Source: Dillenia suffruticosa (Eukaryota > Streptophyta > Magnoliopsida > Dilleniales > Dilleniaceae). From it: a stretch of 64,000 bases of DNA. Made by a program: the position numbers and the translations under genes. The stretch is taken from assembly GCA_033439265.1 (NCBI GenBank), contig JAVTVX010000012.1:237001-301000 (forward strand). The letters run 5' to 3'. A model generated the notes under the pieces. It saw only the letters and a program-made list of their open reading frames with translations, was not told the origin of the DNA and ran no database searches. Shown in pieces: positions 37,387 to 49,602 of this stretch. Within the stretch, counting starts at the first letter, position 1; every line of letters begins with the position of its first letter.

Positions 37387-37475
37387 TCAAATCCGAAAGA
37401 TCAAGCAATGCCCAACTCCGATCTTGAACCGAAACCCTAACTTGGGAGAGAGGGGGGGGAGCTGAGAGTAAGGAA
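37387..37475 (-). other. Putative 5' UTR exon of the GRIP gene
   Basis: On the minus strand, a purine/CT-rich leader with CCCTAACTTGGGAGAG ends at GAG|GTTAGTCA (~37387-37380), a good donor. It lies ~700 bases before the coding ATG at 36679, which has T-rich sequence and candidate AG acceptors shortly upstream. An intron in the 5' UTR is inferred. Confidence 0.4.
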
Positions 37476-37702
37476 GCAATGAGGTATGTGTTCCCCGTGA
37501 GATCTTTGGTGTTTCGGAGTAACCTTTACACTTTAACGGCACCGTCGGTCACGCTTTCTCATCCGATCAAAATCATATAAAATCATCGGCTAAAATTAGA
37601 AACTTCCCAAAATTCAATCATTTAGTAAATTCCAAAAAACACCCTCGTGGCCGTATCGTTGGACAAATTGCCCCGGACCGGGCTGTCCAATGGCCTTTCC
37701 AA

Positions 37703-38593
37703 AGTAATGTTCCGAATAATACAAAAAAAAAACTTTTTTTTTTAAAATGATCCGAAAAGAAAAATAATTAAAAAAATAATCCATCTTTATCGTATTTTGA
37801 ACTCGAGACACCACGTGATAACACGCGATTGGCCGAAAGGTTTATCGTGTCTTTAAGAGACGACAAGCCGCCGCTCGCGGCTCCTCGATGACCTCTCCCT
37901 CCACCGCCTACGACGATCCTCACTCCCTCCCTCGCCCGCCTGCAATGATCTCTCTCCCTCCCTCCCACGCCTGCTGCTCCACTCCGCTCCCCGTCCCTCC
38001 CCCTATCCGTCCGCGGCACTGCAACTCCCTCCCTCCTCCCCCCCGCGGCCCCCTCTCGCTCCCTCCCCCCAGGGGCTACGGGAGAGAGAGGGGGCCACGG
38101 GGAAGGAGAGAGAGGGGGCCGCGGGGGGAAGGAGGGAGGGAGGGAGGGAGGGAGGGGCGAGGGGAGGAGGGAGAGAGAGGGGCAGCGGGGGGAAGGAGGG
38201 AGGGAGGGGGCCACGGGGGGGAGGAGGGAGAGAGAGGGGACCGCAGGAAGGAGGGAGGGAGAGAGGTGCGGGGGGGGGGGGGGGGAGCGGAGCAGAGCAG
38301 CGCGTGGGGGAGGGAGGGAGAGAGATCGTCGCTGGTGGGCGAGGGAGGGAGAGAGGATCGCCACGAGAGATGGAGGGAGCGGCCACCGGGCGTCGTGGGC
38401 GGCGGCTTATCGCTTCTTGAAGACTCGACAAATTGTGTCGCATTTTCAAGACCCGACACATGGCCTTCGGCCAACCGCATGCTACCACGCGGTGTCACGG
38501 ATTTAAGACACGATAAAGATGGGTTATTTTCGGAATTATTTTTCTCTCCGAGTCATTTAAATTTTTTTTTTTTGTATAATTCGGAACATTACT
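37703..38593. mobile_element. GC-rich foldback (long inverted repeat) element
   Basis: The outer ends AGTAATGTTCCGAAT (37703 on plus, 38593 on minus) begin inverted arms. Matching continues through CCATCTTTATCGT (37781; minus strand from ~38523), GACACC.CGTG (37807) and TTGGCCGAA (37831), then a CCGCC cluster, and inward through CT-rich blocks (CTCCCTCCCTCGCCC, ATCTCTCTCCCTCCCTCCC, CTCCGCTCCCC). The centre is near 38080. The arms are ~380-510 bases, the right one lengthened by GGGAGG repeats. No transposase is encoded. Frames of 140-247 codons here are repeat artefacts. No clear target duplication was found beside the ends. Confidence 0.75.
38055..38365 (+). repeat. G-run-rich purine tract inside the foldback
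   Basis: The plus strand is almost pure purine, with many GGG/GGGG runs spaced by A or GA, including a 14-base G run near 38272-38285. It is a strong G-quadruplex and triplex candidate on the plus strand and the main length difference between the two arms. Confidence 0.8.
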
Positions 38594-38639
38594 CTCGTTT
38601 CGACCTCTACAGCGCTTCCCTCAATAATTAATTATTAAT

Positions 38640-41600
38640 TACGTAAATATAAATGTGAGAGCCCCATCGTCTCAGTTTTGGTCGTCCACCAATTGACAAG
38701 GATGGTTGGTCGTTGGTGAGCTGAATGTGTCATTGATGAGATGAACATGTGATATGTCATTGATGAGTTGGAATGTATTGGACCAAAAGACTAGATATTC
38801 TCTCTTTATTACAAGAATCATAAAACCAGAAATTTATATTTTTCTCTCTCTAAGTATGGTAAATGGACACGTAGTTTCAATATGTCGTACAGATTAATTG
38901 AGAAGAGTGATGTGTTATGATCTTGATGATCATAATATATGAAAATCATTCCTCTAAACATTCTCTCTTCCTCATGTCGCTTGTATGCTACATAATCCAA
39001 ACATCCTTTGTAAGAAATCTTGTGAAACTCTTTTAGTTAAACCTTTCGATTAACTGAAAAAGTATTGGTATTTTATGAACAAAAATAGTTAAACCTTTCT
39101 CCTCTTAACCCCATACTTCTCGGTTATCCGAGAAAGTATTAGTATTTTGTGAAACTTTCATGATTAAACATCTCAGTAAATCAAACAAACACTAATGCCA
39201 AGTAAGTATTAGTATCTTATAGAACTCTCTCGATTAAAGCTTCCGATTAACTGAGAAAGTATTTGTACTTTATGAAATTCTCTCAGTTAAATTTTTTTGT
39301 CTCTTGGTGGAGTTCTCTCGATTAGACTCTCTCGGTTGGCTCTCTCGACTTGACCTTAAAGTAAAGTACCAGTATTTTTTTTTTCCATAAATTATATTTT
39401 TTTTATTTTCAACTTTCTTTACTTCACGGCAAATACATTTTTCTCAATAAAATATAATTTCAAGTAGTTAAATCCAAGGATTTAACCATTCCAAGAAACC
39501 AAAAAAAGGACATATTAGGCACTTTGTGAAATTTAGAAGCGTGAGAGGACTATTAAGCAAATATTTGAAATAAATTCGAAGATAAAAGGAGAAGTGAGAT
39601 TTTAAGACCCATAAAACCCAAAAACTTCATCTCACTTTTCTAGGGTCTTGCTCTCCTCTCGCCCAAACTCACTCAACTCATCACCAAATCTCCATATCAA
39701 AGGTTTCAAATTGTTCATCCAACTCCGTAAAATTAGATTTTACTATTGATTTTGAAAAAAGATTTGAAGATTTAGAGTGTCATATTCTCTTTTATTTTGT
39801 TTAATCTTCACAACATACTCTCTCTCTCTCTCTCTCTCCTTCGTGTTATTCTCAAAACTAAATCTCATAAACTCATTATCTCTCTCTTTTAATGAAATTG
39901 ACTTTTGTCTCAGGTGTACTCGTCAGTTGTAGACATTTAATTATGTATGGAAGTCCAATAGGGTGATGTAAAAGATCACATGAGTTGTAATTTTATGACA
40001 AACGTAAAATACCCTTATTTGTAAATGAGAGATGTCGGTAAATATATTCACGTGGGGGCATTTTATCACAAAAGTAAAAATAATTAAAATTTGAATTTAA
40101 TTTAGAGGTAATGGGTGGTTAACCCATTATCTCAACTCTTTTCAAAACATCTCTCTTATCCCTACATGAATTTAATGATCTTCCTGAATGAGTGTAGAGG
40201 ATCCATTTTCACAAAGAATACACGTTATTTAAGAGAATTGAGTTTGAGTGAGACACATACTTTTTAGAGTGAGATCAATTAAGAGTTTAGAAAAAATTTC
40301 GAGTAGAAAATCTTTGCGTCATTTTAATTACTAAATTTAGTATTGTGGTGTTGTGATATTACGGTAATAACTTGTTTGTGTGATTATCATCCCTATTGTA
40401 AGATTATCGAGAAAAGTTTTGTAATTTTCGAATTTTCTACGTTTATTTATTCAAATATACCTATAAACATAATTTTTTAATTTTTTCAAAAAATTATCAT
40501 ATTTCCACCGGTGTCAATTAAATCTAACATTTATAATCATTAATTATACTAATTAATGAAATATTTGTCATTTTTTAATAAATTTTAATATTTTAATTTA
40601 TGTTAATTTAACTATTTATAAATTTAAAATTTAACAGGTATCGTAATAGTAACAAGGTTTAAATTTTTTTTACACTTATTTTCAATGTATTATATTTTAA
40701 CGGAGTTGAGAATAAAATTCCTGGAACCAAACCCGCCGCACCGTTGTGTCGGCATGGCATCCACCCACCGGGTCTTATTATACGATTTCGGATTGACATA
40801 TTATTATGACCCACCCCTTTTATTTATTTTATTTCTCTTAATTTATAGATTATAAATAAAATAACACCAAAAATTACTTAGAAAATAAACTATACTTTAC
40901 ATTATATTTATTATATATATAAGCAGAATCTTTCAAATCAAACTAACAAAAAAAAATGATTTCAAATATATTGAGATAGATAAAATTCAATAAATTAATT
41001 TTTTTGACTCATTTGAGTTTGTTCTAACAAAAAATTTTGTTGCATACTTTTCTTTTCTTTTTTGTTTTTACCCAACAAAATAATAGAGGTAATGTCAGTA
41101 TTCTTTTAAGTCTATTATGATAAAAAAAATATTTAAGTTAAATTATAATTACTATCTATTAAATTAGTTTATATTAAAAGTATACAATCTAAGATACAAT
41201 TGGGAAAAAACATAGCCATAATCTGACTCTTAACATGGTCCCAATGGGTCCATATATCCGCAAGCTCATCTCAGAATCCAAAAACCGACGCATTGGGGTC
41301 CTCCCATATAGAAAATAGATGATTTTAGAGTGTTTAACTACTCAACTTGTTGCCCCCACACACAAATCAAATAAATGCTTTGTAAAAGAAAAAAGGAAAA
41401 AGATCATTTTAAGTCATATACTGCAGTTCGGCATACAAAGGGACCAACTGTGAGCTCTCCACATCAAGTCACAAAAACTAGAGAATCAGAGTGCTTGAAG
41501 CATATCCCCTTCCATTCACTTCCACTTCATTCGCCCATTCTACAACTAGGCTGTCCACAGAATATACAAAAACTTCCACTGCACAACTGAGTCAGACATG

Positions 41601-41838
41601 GAAGCATTGACCAAAAATGTAGCTTTACCATGTTATAGCAGGAGCACTACAAAGGAGTTTTGCATTCTGCGTGAAAATTCACTCTCAAATTCCATTTCGT
41701 ATTATCTTTTTGCCCCAACATTTTGTTGGTGAGGAGATGTTTGTATCCTATCTGCCAAGGGAATTCCATCGGTTATTGGAGCAAGGAAGCACCCGAAGAG
41801 GAGATTGATTCACATAACTGCATTTTGAATTCCCTCAG
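38640..41838. other. AT-rich intergenic DNA between GRIP and serine acetyltransferase
   Basis: About 3.2 kb without a recognisable exon. It contains a degenerate repeat block (39020-39360, separate entry), a (CT)n run near 39817-39838 and many A/T homopolymers. The last ~500 bases probably hold the 3' UTR of the acetyltransferase. Confidence 0.5.
39020..39360 (+). repeat. Degenerate tandem repeats (TTAACTGAGAAAGTATT type)
   Basis: Four or so imperfect units carry GATTAACTGA(G/A)AAAGTATT, a T-rich stretch ending TTTATGAA, then CTCTC.G.TTAAA. Spacing is ~80-100 bases. No coding content. Confidence 0.6.
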
Positions 41839-44800
41839 CTATGATTCATCTGCGGTGTCCAATGAAGACCCTGAGAAAAGGCCAAAATTTGATAAATAAA
41901 TACAGGACTATGATCATGACAACAAAATACAATGACTAATACAGGCACAGGAATACATTTCAAAACAACAACAATGCCATTGATACAGCTTGTATCCGCA
42001 CTATTTCCAGGTTCCGATTCAGGTTCAGTCAATGATTGCAGGTAACATCATGGACATGGGTCTGCTGAGGCCCTTAAATGAGGTCAATTAGATAAGGAGT
42101 AAGGTTTTGCCAGGCCACATGGAGCTGGTCACTGATTGGACTCTATAATGGCCAGGCTGATAAAAGATAGCTTGATTTGGATCCCTCTGGGATCAGCAAG
42201 CAACATTGTTCACCTTTGAATAGCAGGTACTTGTAGGAACTCAACCATGTCCCACTCATTAAAAGTTCCAGACATAGAATTCAAACGTCAATGGATCCTG
42301 GGCGCCACCTACAAGCACCTTCCTACATATTGTTTTATCCCAAGTAAAGCCTGATTTTAACATCTGAAATAACTATTCTTCTTGCCCTTATGGCAACACA
42401 AACAACAACAGTGTGCTGAGAGTTTGCTTATACTAGGAATATTATGACTGGACTCAGATCAACTAAGCCTTTACCCCAACTTAGTTATCATATGACCAGA
42501 TAGTCACCCAAGAAGAAACATAAAGAGTTTAAGACATGGAATGCTAAAACCAACAAAACTGTCTACAGAAATAGACATACCCGTAGATCTTCCTTCCAAA
42601 GGATTAACAGCTTCATGTTCAAAAAATTCTTTCGTGGCATCTGCACGTTCATTTGACAAGAATCAATATCAAGATGTGCCAAAATATGATACTGTTGGTA
42701 GGAAAATGGATTTTGCAAGCCACAAATAAACGATGCTGCAAATCAATCATCATGAACAACCCTTCAACTGAAAAACTACAGGCTACATCTGGTAAATGCC
42801 AAATCCATGCAGGTCTAACTGACCAGGATGACTATGATAGGAGTAACACTCTCATTCTGACTCATGCAACAGACCAAGGCGATGGCAGTGCAACAATCCC
42901 CCAGACCTTGCCGAAGGGAGACATGGTAAGACCAGCTAATGTTAGCTGTCAAAGAAGGTAGTTTGAATTATAGGGGACACATCCCTTTTGTGGTGGAGAT
43001 ATATATTATAAATGAAGAAGAGGAATTTTTTTTTTTTTTTTTTTTTTTTTAGCAAAATTTTGCAGGATGAGCAGAGGCAATTCTGACAACTTCAAGACTT
43101 CCAACCTACCAATGGATAGTGTAACTTGCAACATATTGTATTTGACAGGCAAACTAGGCATACCGTGTTTCATCGTTAGAGATGGATCTTGTTCATCCGT
43201 ATAACCAATGAACCTTGCAGGTATTCCTGCCACCACACTTCAGAACCAGAAATAGGAATATTAAACAGCTGTATCAATATGGTATCTATGGCATCGAATA
43301 TTAAACAGCTGTATGAATATGGTATCTATGGCATCTAATTGAATAATAGTATACAGATTAGAAAACATTATTCCTGAACAATTAAAAAAGATTTATTGCA
43401 CTACCCATGTGGAGGCACATCCTTCATTACAAGGGAACCAGCTGCCACCATAGCGCCTTTGCCTATTGTTATGTTTCCGAGTATGGTTGCACTAGCTCCA
43501 ATCAGTGCACCTTCACCAACTTTCGGGTGACGGTCACCAAGTTCTTTCCCTGTTCCTCCCAATGTCACACCCTGTCAAACATCATATTTTAAGCAAAGTG
43601 CAATTGGCAATCTATATTTTTTGTGGGACAGTTTATTATATGGTATCATCACAGGACTAAAATTTTGATTTCCCAATAAGAGACTTTGCACCATCACCAT
43701 GCTACAACTTTAAAATTCAAAGTTGATTCCTAAGTATGTTTCACAGCAACATTCTATTGGTGGAAAATATATTTTGATAATTATAAGTTCTTCCTTGTTA
43801 AGGATTCCATATCATAATTCAATTTCATGATTTCCTTATTCTTTTAGACATTTTTCGATCATTTTGTAGATACTATTACTCCAAGATTGGTATCTTGCAA
43901 AATTCAAAATTAAAAGTCCTTTAACAGGATAACTTCATTTTGAAAAGAAACCAGTCCATATAATTGATAAGTGGTAGAAATGGTATCAGAGAACTAGAGC
44001 TTTTAAGTCCATTACCCCTATTTCTATTTGAACAACCATTAAGACAAACTACAGATAGAATGTACTATTGATAATGAAATATACAAACTAAAGCTCAGCA
44101 CATTTACCGTGACGCTTATGGTCGATGTTCACGAATTATTTAGCTGGCAGTTGAAGAAAGATACTACAGTTAGCCATCCTTGTTTCAAAGAGAAAATAGA
44201 CTCACCTGCATCAACGAGACCCTATTCTCTACAACAGCAGTTTCACCAATAACAACACCGGTTGCATGATCTAGTAGAATCTCTTCTCCAATTCTGGCAG
44301 CTGTACAAGTCACCAAACAAATAGGAACTCTATGCTAAGAATGTTTCACCATTTCAATTAGAGGGACATTATCAATCTGCCTCATCATTAACATCGATTC
44401 ACAATTAGGGATACATATAGCCCACTAAATTTAAAATACCTAAGAAGAGATATTCATACCTGGATGTATATCAACCCCAAAAACCTGTGTAAGGAGGGAA
44501 TGAAAAAGGAATATCAACTTGAGGAAAAGAGAAGCAATGGAATTACGGGGCACTCAAGGATTGCTATAGCCAAAGATTACCTCACTAATTCGACTTTGCA
44601 AAGCCAGAGCCAAAACTTGGCGACCTCGGTTCCACAAAGCATGTGCTACTCGATATGACTGCAGAGAATGGTAACCCTGCAAAAAGAAAGAAAATTTTGA
44701 TCACGACATCTAACCTACACTTTCCATCACGGTAGCATCAACACCTGTATTTCTCATTAAAGCAACTTCCTCATAGAAAACTGTTTATTGTCCAAACATT

Positions 44801-45737
44801 TTACCTAATCAAATTGCAGTAGTAACATGGCAAAAAATTTGAATTCCAGAGAAAGTTAGCCAAGCCCTTGGGATGTGCCAAATTGTCCCATCACCTCAAA
44901 GACCACCTAGTTTCTCTTGTATTCTTAAACTGAATGCAGCATATATACGCATTGAAAATGTTTGGCACTACCTTAAAATACAACAAGGCCGAGCAATACG
45001 ACAAACACGCAGGATCCCTATCCTTAAATGCCTGCAAGTATAGAAATTCAAACATCAGAAACAACATTTTACCTATCAAATAAAAAATTAGACACGACAA
45101 TTTTATTAATCAACAACGGACTTACCTGAACATCTAAGCGAATTGAACGCTGAATGCCCCTATCTTGTATCATAACACTCAAAAAAATATCCATCAATTG
45201 TGTGGCCAAAAGGGTTGGATTTTGAAGCCTGTTAGCAAGAACAAAAGCCAGTGCTCTCTCTAAACAATCATGTGATAATATACTAGCATACAAGAAGCTA
45301 CTCAAAATTGGCTCCTTCTCTGCCTGCAAATAACAACATTTCACCAATTACCACCAAAACCCTTCTTCACAAAACTTTCCAACATTTCATTCTCTTTTAA
45401 GATTGAGCCAGACCACAAAACTCAAAATCTCAATTCCCCAAATGAAATTTAAAGCAAAAGAATGGACAGAGTAGAGGTGGGAAGAAAGCAAAACCTCCAG
45501 CTTGGCTTCTTCTCTAATGGCAATCCAAATAGGGTCAGTTGCAGCGAAATCAGAGTCAATAGAATTGGAGTCATCATGGTTAGGAAGTCCCAAAGCATAC
45601 ATAGGAAAAACCTTCTCAAATCTGTAATCCATTGGTTTCTGCTTCGAAATCTCTAGGCTTTTGCCGCCTTCTCGTCGTTCTTTGTTCTGGGTGTTTCGTG
45701 GTGTGAGCATTTGAGAAGAAGAAGAGGACCCAATCAT
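41839..45737 (-). CDS. SERAT: Serine O-acetyltransferase, cytosolic SERAT3-like
   Basis: Ten exons in transcript order: 45737-45495, 45323-45126, 45031-44972, 44676-44581, 44484-44460, 44300-44206, 43571-43405, 43237-43164, 42640-42581, 41870-41839. The phases close, giving ~349 residues. The enzyme acetylates serine with acetyl-CoA to O-acetylserine, the carbon skeleton for cysteine. The N-terminal helical SATase domain spans ~60-200 (DPIWIAIREEAKLE, SSFLYASILSHD, RDPACLSYCSALLYFK, SYRVAHALWNRGRQ). It is followed by the left-handed β-helix (VFGVDIHPAARIGEE, VVIGETAVVENRVSLMQ). Catalytic D218-H219 (LLDHATG) and H254 (GDRHPK) are present. There is no plastid or mitochondrial presequence. The C-terminus continues after SLTMKHDATKEFFEH to end TADES. 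It therefore lacks the terminal Ile with which SERAT1/2 bind O-acetylserine lyase, as in the SERAT3 group. Exon 5 is only 25 nt and the last coding exon only 32 nt. Confidence 0.93.
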
Positions 45738-47009
45738 GATGCGCTTAAATAAGAGACATGCAAAAAAGCTAGGGCTGTAAACAAAGAGGAGAAAAGCAGA
45801 GGAGAGAGAAACAGAGGACGAAGACTGATGTGGTGGCCTAGTGTTCTAGTCGTGTTGTGAGCATTTTTTACGTATGCCTCTTTGTTTCTTTTTGATTTCA
45901 GCTTTCTGAGTAGCCGCCAACGTCAGTGGTGGAATCACCTCCGCGTTCGGTTGTTTTGGGTCCATTCACCTCCATCCATCCCTCTCCCACTTTTTCCCCC
46001 TCCACATGTTTCATTGACCAAATTACATCGGCTTCTTTAATTAACCTTTTTGTGCCCTAACACGAATCACACACTTCCTCGGAAAAACACCAATAATTTG
46101 GGGTTGTTCAATTCAATTAAAAATATAGAATTTTTAAATATAAATCATTTTTCTATATAAAAAAAAAATTAAAACCATCTTATTTTTTCATTAAAAAAAA
46201 TCATTTGAAGGTGGTCGTATGGTATAATTGATGTTTTTCTAAATGTTGGTGTTATACGGTGAAAATAGTTAATAAATTCTAATATTTTTTAACAAAATGA
46301 TATTCTTTAAATTACAATAATCACAACAAAAGAAATATAATTTAATGATTATATATATGATTACCTTAAAATAAATTCGAATCTTAATAATATACAAACT
46401 TTTTAATTAATAGGAAAGAAGAACACAATGGTGGCTATTCGTGCTAATCATTCCATAACAGCCCAACGTAATTACATCGAGTGCCCTTCCGAATTAGCTG
46501 ACACTGAGAGAATAAAAATTAATAAAAAGAAAATCTATTTGAAAAACTATCAACCATCCCAGGGAAATGTTATTAATTATTAAATATCTTTTAAAAAAAA
46601 AAAAAATCTTGTCTTTTCTTAACGGGTTCTTCTGAACGGCCAGTATCTGTAGTTCATAGCCGCATTGGAAGCATGAGCCGACATACATTAACGTTGATTC
46701 CAAACAAAAGAATGGTACCCAACCCAAAGAGAGACAAGATCCCACGAGGCATGAGCATCTGCAATAATGCAATTGAGTCGAACCCTCTGACTCAGCATTG
46801 CACCATCCATCTTTTACCCATCTCTACAAAAATTGTTGCATTTTTGTTTTAATGTTTTCAACTTTCATCCGTAGATTAATACTAATCAAGAGAGAGTCGA
46901 GAAACGTGACAGACGAGCTTTGTACCGATCTGAAAAAATTAAAAAATTTTAAAACAATATCCATAAAAAAATATTTCTTAAAATGACACACTATGTCAAA
47001 TTTTCTAAC

Positions 47010-47260
47010 ACTTAACATGTATTGTTCATTGAACAGTACCGTGAACAATATAATGTTTAGTTTTCAAAACTCAATATTATACTGTTCATAACAATATCAT
47101 GTCCGATCTTAAAAACTCGATATGACACTGTATATGTGAAGTTTTGAAAACTCGATATGATATTATTCAATAAACAGTACATATCGAGTATTGAAAACTT
47201 GACATAATACTATTCAATAAACAGTACATGTCGGAATTTTTAAAACTCGACATGGTGAAT
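47010..47260. repeat. Tandem repeats with palindromic ACTCGACATG / CATGTCGAGT motif
   Basis: About five degenerate units combine ATTGTTCA(T/A)(T/A)GAACAGTA(C)CATGTCG with TTTTGAAAACTCGA(C/T)AT. Each unit contains inverted halves (CGAGTTTT/AAAACTCG), so single strands can fold. Non-coding. Confidence 0.65.
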
Positions 47261-47477
47261 TATTTTTGAAATTTTTTTATAATGTGTGTTGTTTAAAAAA
47301 AAAAATTTTTAGGCTAATTAGAACAAAGCTCCATGATAGATTGCATGATTGCACGATATGTAGCGCTAGACACGGGACCAGCTAGCACCATGCATTTAAT
47401 CCTCTTCGCCGGGGGTTTCGCGTCCTTGCTCCACCACAATTTATGTCTTAATCATCATTCACACAAAGTGGGGTTGA

Positions 47478-47696
47478 GATACTAATATATATATGTTGGT
47501 TCAACTGAATATGAAGTTGAGAATCTTTAACATGACCGAGATTCGACTTCCGCTGAAAGTATTGAGTTTTCATGTGTATGGAGTATTCCCTATTGGGAGA
47601 TTCGTTTTTTGAAAGAAGTCACTGTAGTGGTTGGTCTGCATTAGTCGGGATGAAGGCATGAAGACTAAGCGGTGTCCAAAACATGGTAAAAAAAAA
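47478..47696 (+). mobile_element. Old tRNA-derived SINE
   Basis: It has a box B-like GAGATTCGACTTCC (47550s), the family's GCATTAGTCGGGATGAAG motif (47638-47655) and an A-run tail (47688-47696). Candidate 9-base target duplications, TGGGGTTGA (47469-47477) and TGGGGTTCA (47697-47705), differ at one base. It is more decayed than the copy at 26267. Confidence 0.6.
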
Positions 47697-48068
47697 TGGG
47701 GTTCAAATCGTTACAGTTGCAAATATAGATCTCGAGTAAATTACATTCTTTTCTTATCATTTGTCTAAGTATGAATAATATATAATATTAAACACACCAA
47801 TTAATTATAGATTAAATTGAGCAAACTTTTTTTTTAATTTTAAAACAAATATTTATTAAAACTAATCAATCTATAGACGAATCGATGGATATTATATATA
47901 AAAAATAAGTTCAAAAAAATATTGCAAGTCGGGTTTTGAGCCCAACAATTTAAAACCCACCAAACACAACCCAACCCAACCCAACCCAACCCCGACCCGC
48001 ATGTAATTAGATGTATAGTTATATTTACAGAATATGGTGCTGCATACACATCATCTTTTTTGTTCGAG

Positions 48069-48071
<3 letters not shown>

Positions 48072-48119
<48 letters not shown>

Positions 48120-48167
48120 TGGTCTATTACTCTTCATTTCATTTCATTTCATTTCATTTCATTTCAT
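48072..48167 (+). repeat. (GA)n and (CATTT)n microsatellites
   Basis: About 23 GA units (48072-48117) are followed after a short gap by six TTTCA units (48136-48167). Confidence 0.95.
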
Positions 48168-49602
48168 CATTCCCTTCAATCTCTCGCAATTTCCTCTTCT
48201 TCTTCGTACCATGCTTGTTCATCCTACTAAAATTTATATCTCTAACCCACTGGAACAAAGCGAAGACAACTAATTAAAGAGGTCTCCCTGTGGCCAAGTA
48301 GGTGTACTTAATCGAGTTGACTGTGGCTTTTGATCTTGCCTTGGTTGAATTGAGCGGGCCGGCATAACCCTTCAAGAGCCGGAAGCAATAGCTTGAGACA
48401 CACACAGACGCATTCAAAATAGGAAGTTGAGGTGACTCTTTGAGACTTATTTATTTAATTTTTTTTTTTTTTTCCAGTGAGGCGACAGTTTCCACATACT
48501 TATTAGAGACATTGTGTTCAGGATAGTGTCACGTATTAAAACCGAGATTTTTGCAACCTCATACATTATATATTCATGGCAAGACTAGGAAACATCATAC
48601 ATTATGCATTGGCCTTTTCTCTTAAATCTAGAGACAGGATTGCACATTTTTAAGAGATAATATTGCTGGTCAGAATAAAATTAAAATTCAGATATTTTTA
48701 TCATGCCTCAAGAAATTATAAATATTTATGAAAAAAGCTTTTAAATATAATTATCTTTAAAATCTTAGAGTTAGAAAGTTGAGACTAAACTCAACTGTTT
48801 AATATAAAAATTTTATTTAATTTTTATGAATAGATTTAATTTTTACTTGTAAAGTTCAATATTTTTCATTAAAAAATAAAAATAAAAATAAAATAAAACA
48901 ATGATAAATTAAAAATCAACTTGAGTCATCAAAATGTTAAATTCTTGATTCATTAAGCTTTGGACCTCTAAAATAACTAAAATTCTAAATGACCCAAAAA
49001 AATTATAATTTATTTATGCTGATTTCTTTTGTGTTAGTTCATTTCTGAGGTGGTTTAAAAATTGTTTTATCTAATTTGAAAACTATATTGACAAATTTAA
49101 AATAACCTAAATTAGAAAAATTAAAAAATTTTAATATATATTATTTTATAAGATTTTAATTATTTATTTATTTACTCCAGCATTTCCTCAAGTGATTTGT
49201 TGCTTTGGAACAAAGCAAGAAAAGAAACCAATTTTCCTTAATTCAAAAGTCGGAGGAGAGTGGAGACCCTTTCCAAAATAGAAAGGCCACCAGCTGTTCC
49301 CCCATTCTCTCTGCAAATCAAACATCGACAACTAACACAAAATTATATGTTTCCAATAAAAAAAGGACACGTTACATCACAAATGCCGTTCCTCTGGACT
49401 TGACAACATCGGAACGTAATCTTCCACCCCCCGAAAAGTCTCACTCACCTTGAACTTTCTAGTTTTTTGCCCTAATGCAGACCAAGCTGTCCATGGACGA
49501 TCTTCGTCGGTCCTAATAAACAGCAAACCCTAATCCTAAAAAGAGGAACCAAAAAAAAAAAAAAGATTAAATCTTTGCTCCCAAACACCTCCAAGAAGTC
49601 AA

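Larger units (their letters stand above)
45738..49602. other. Intergenic DNA between serine acetyltransferase and IDH (divergent promoters)
   Basis: The two genes are divergent with ~3.9 kb between them. The spacer holds AT-rich DNA, a TTCAATAAACAGTACAT-type tandem repeat (47010-47260), an old SINE (47478-47696), a (GA)n tract (48072-48118) and a (CATTT)n tract (48136-48167). No exon was found. Confidence 0.5.

Noticed and set aside
37888-38631. 247-codon plus-strand and 140-198-codon minus-strand frames
   Set aside because: They encode only Pro/Ser/Leu or Arg/Gly/Glu from the CT/GA repeats of the foldback element and resemble no protein.
47965-47998. CCCAA array as telomere remnant
   Set aside because: Five-base unit differs from the plant telomere repeat; treated as a short microsatellite.
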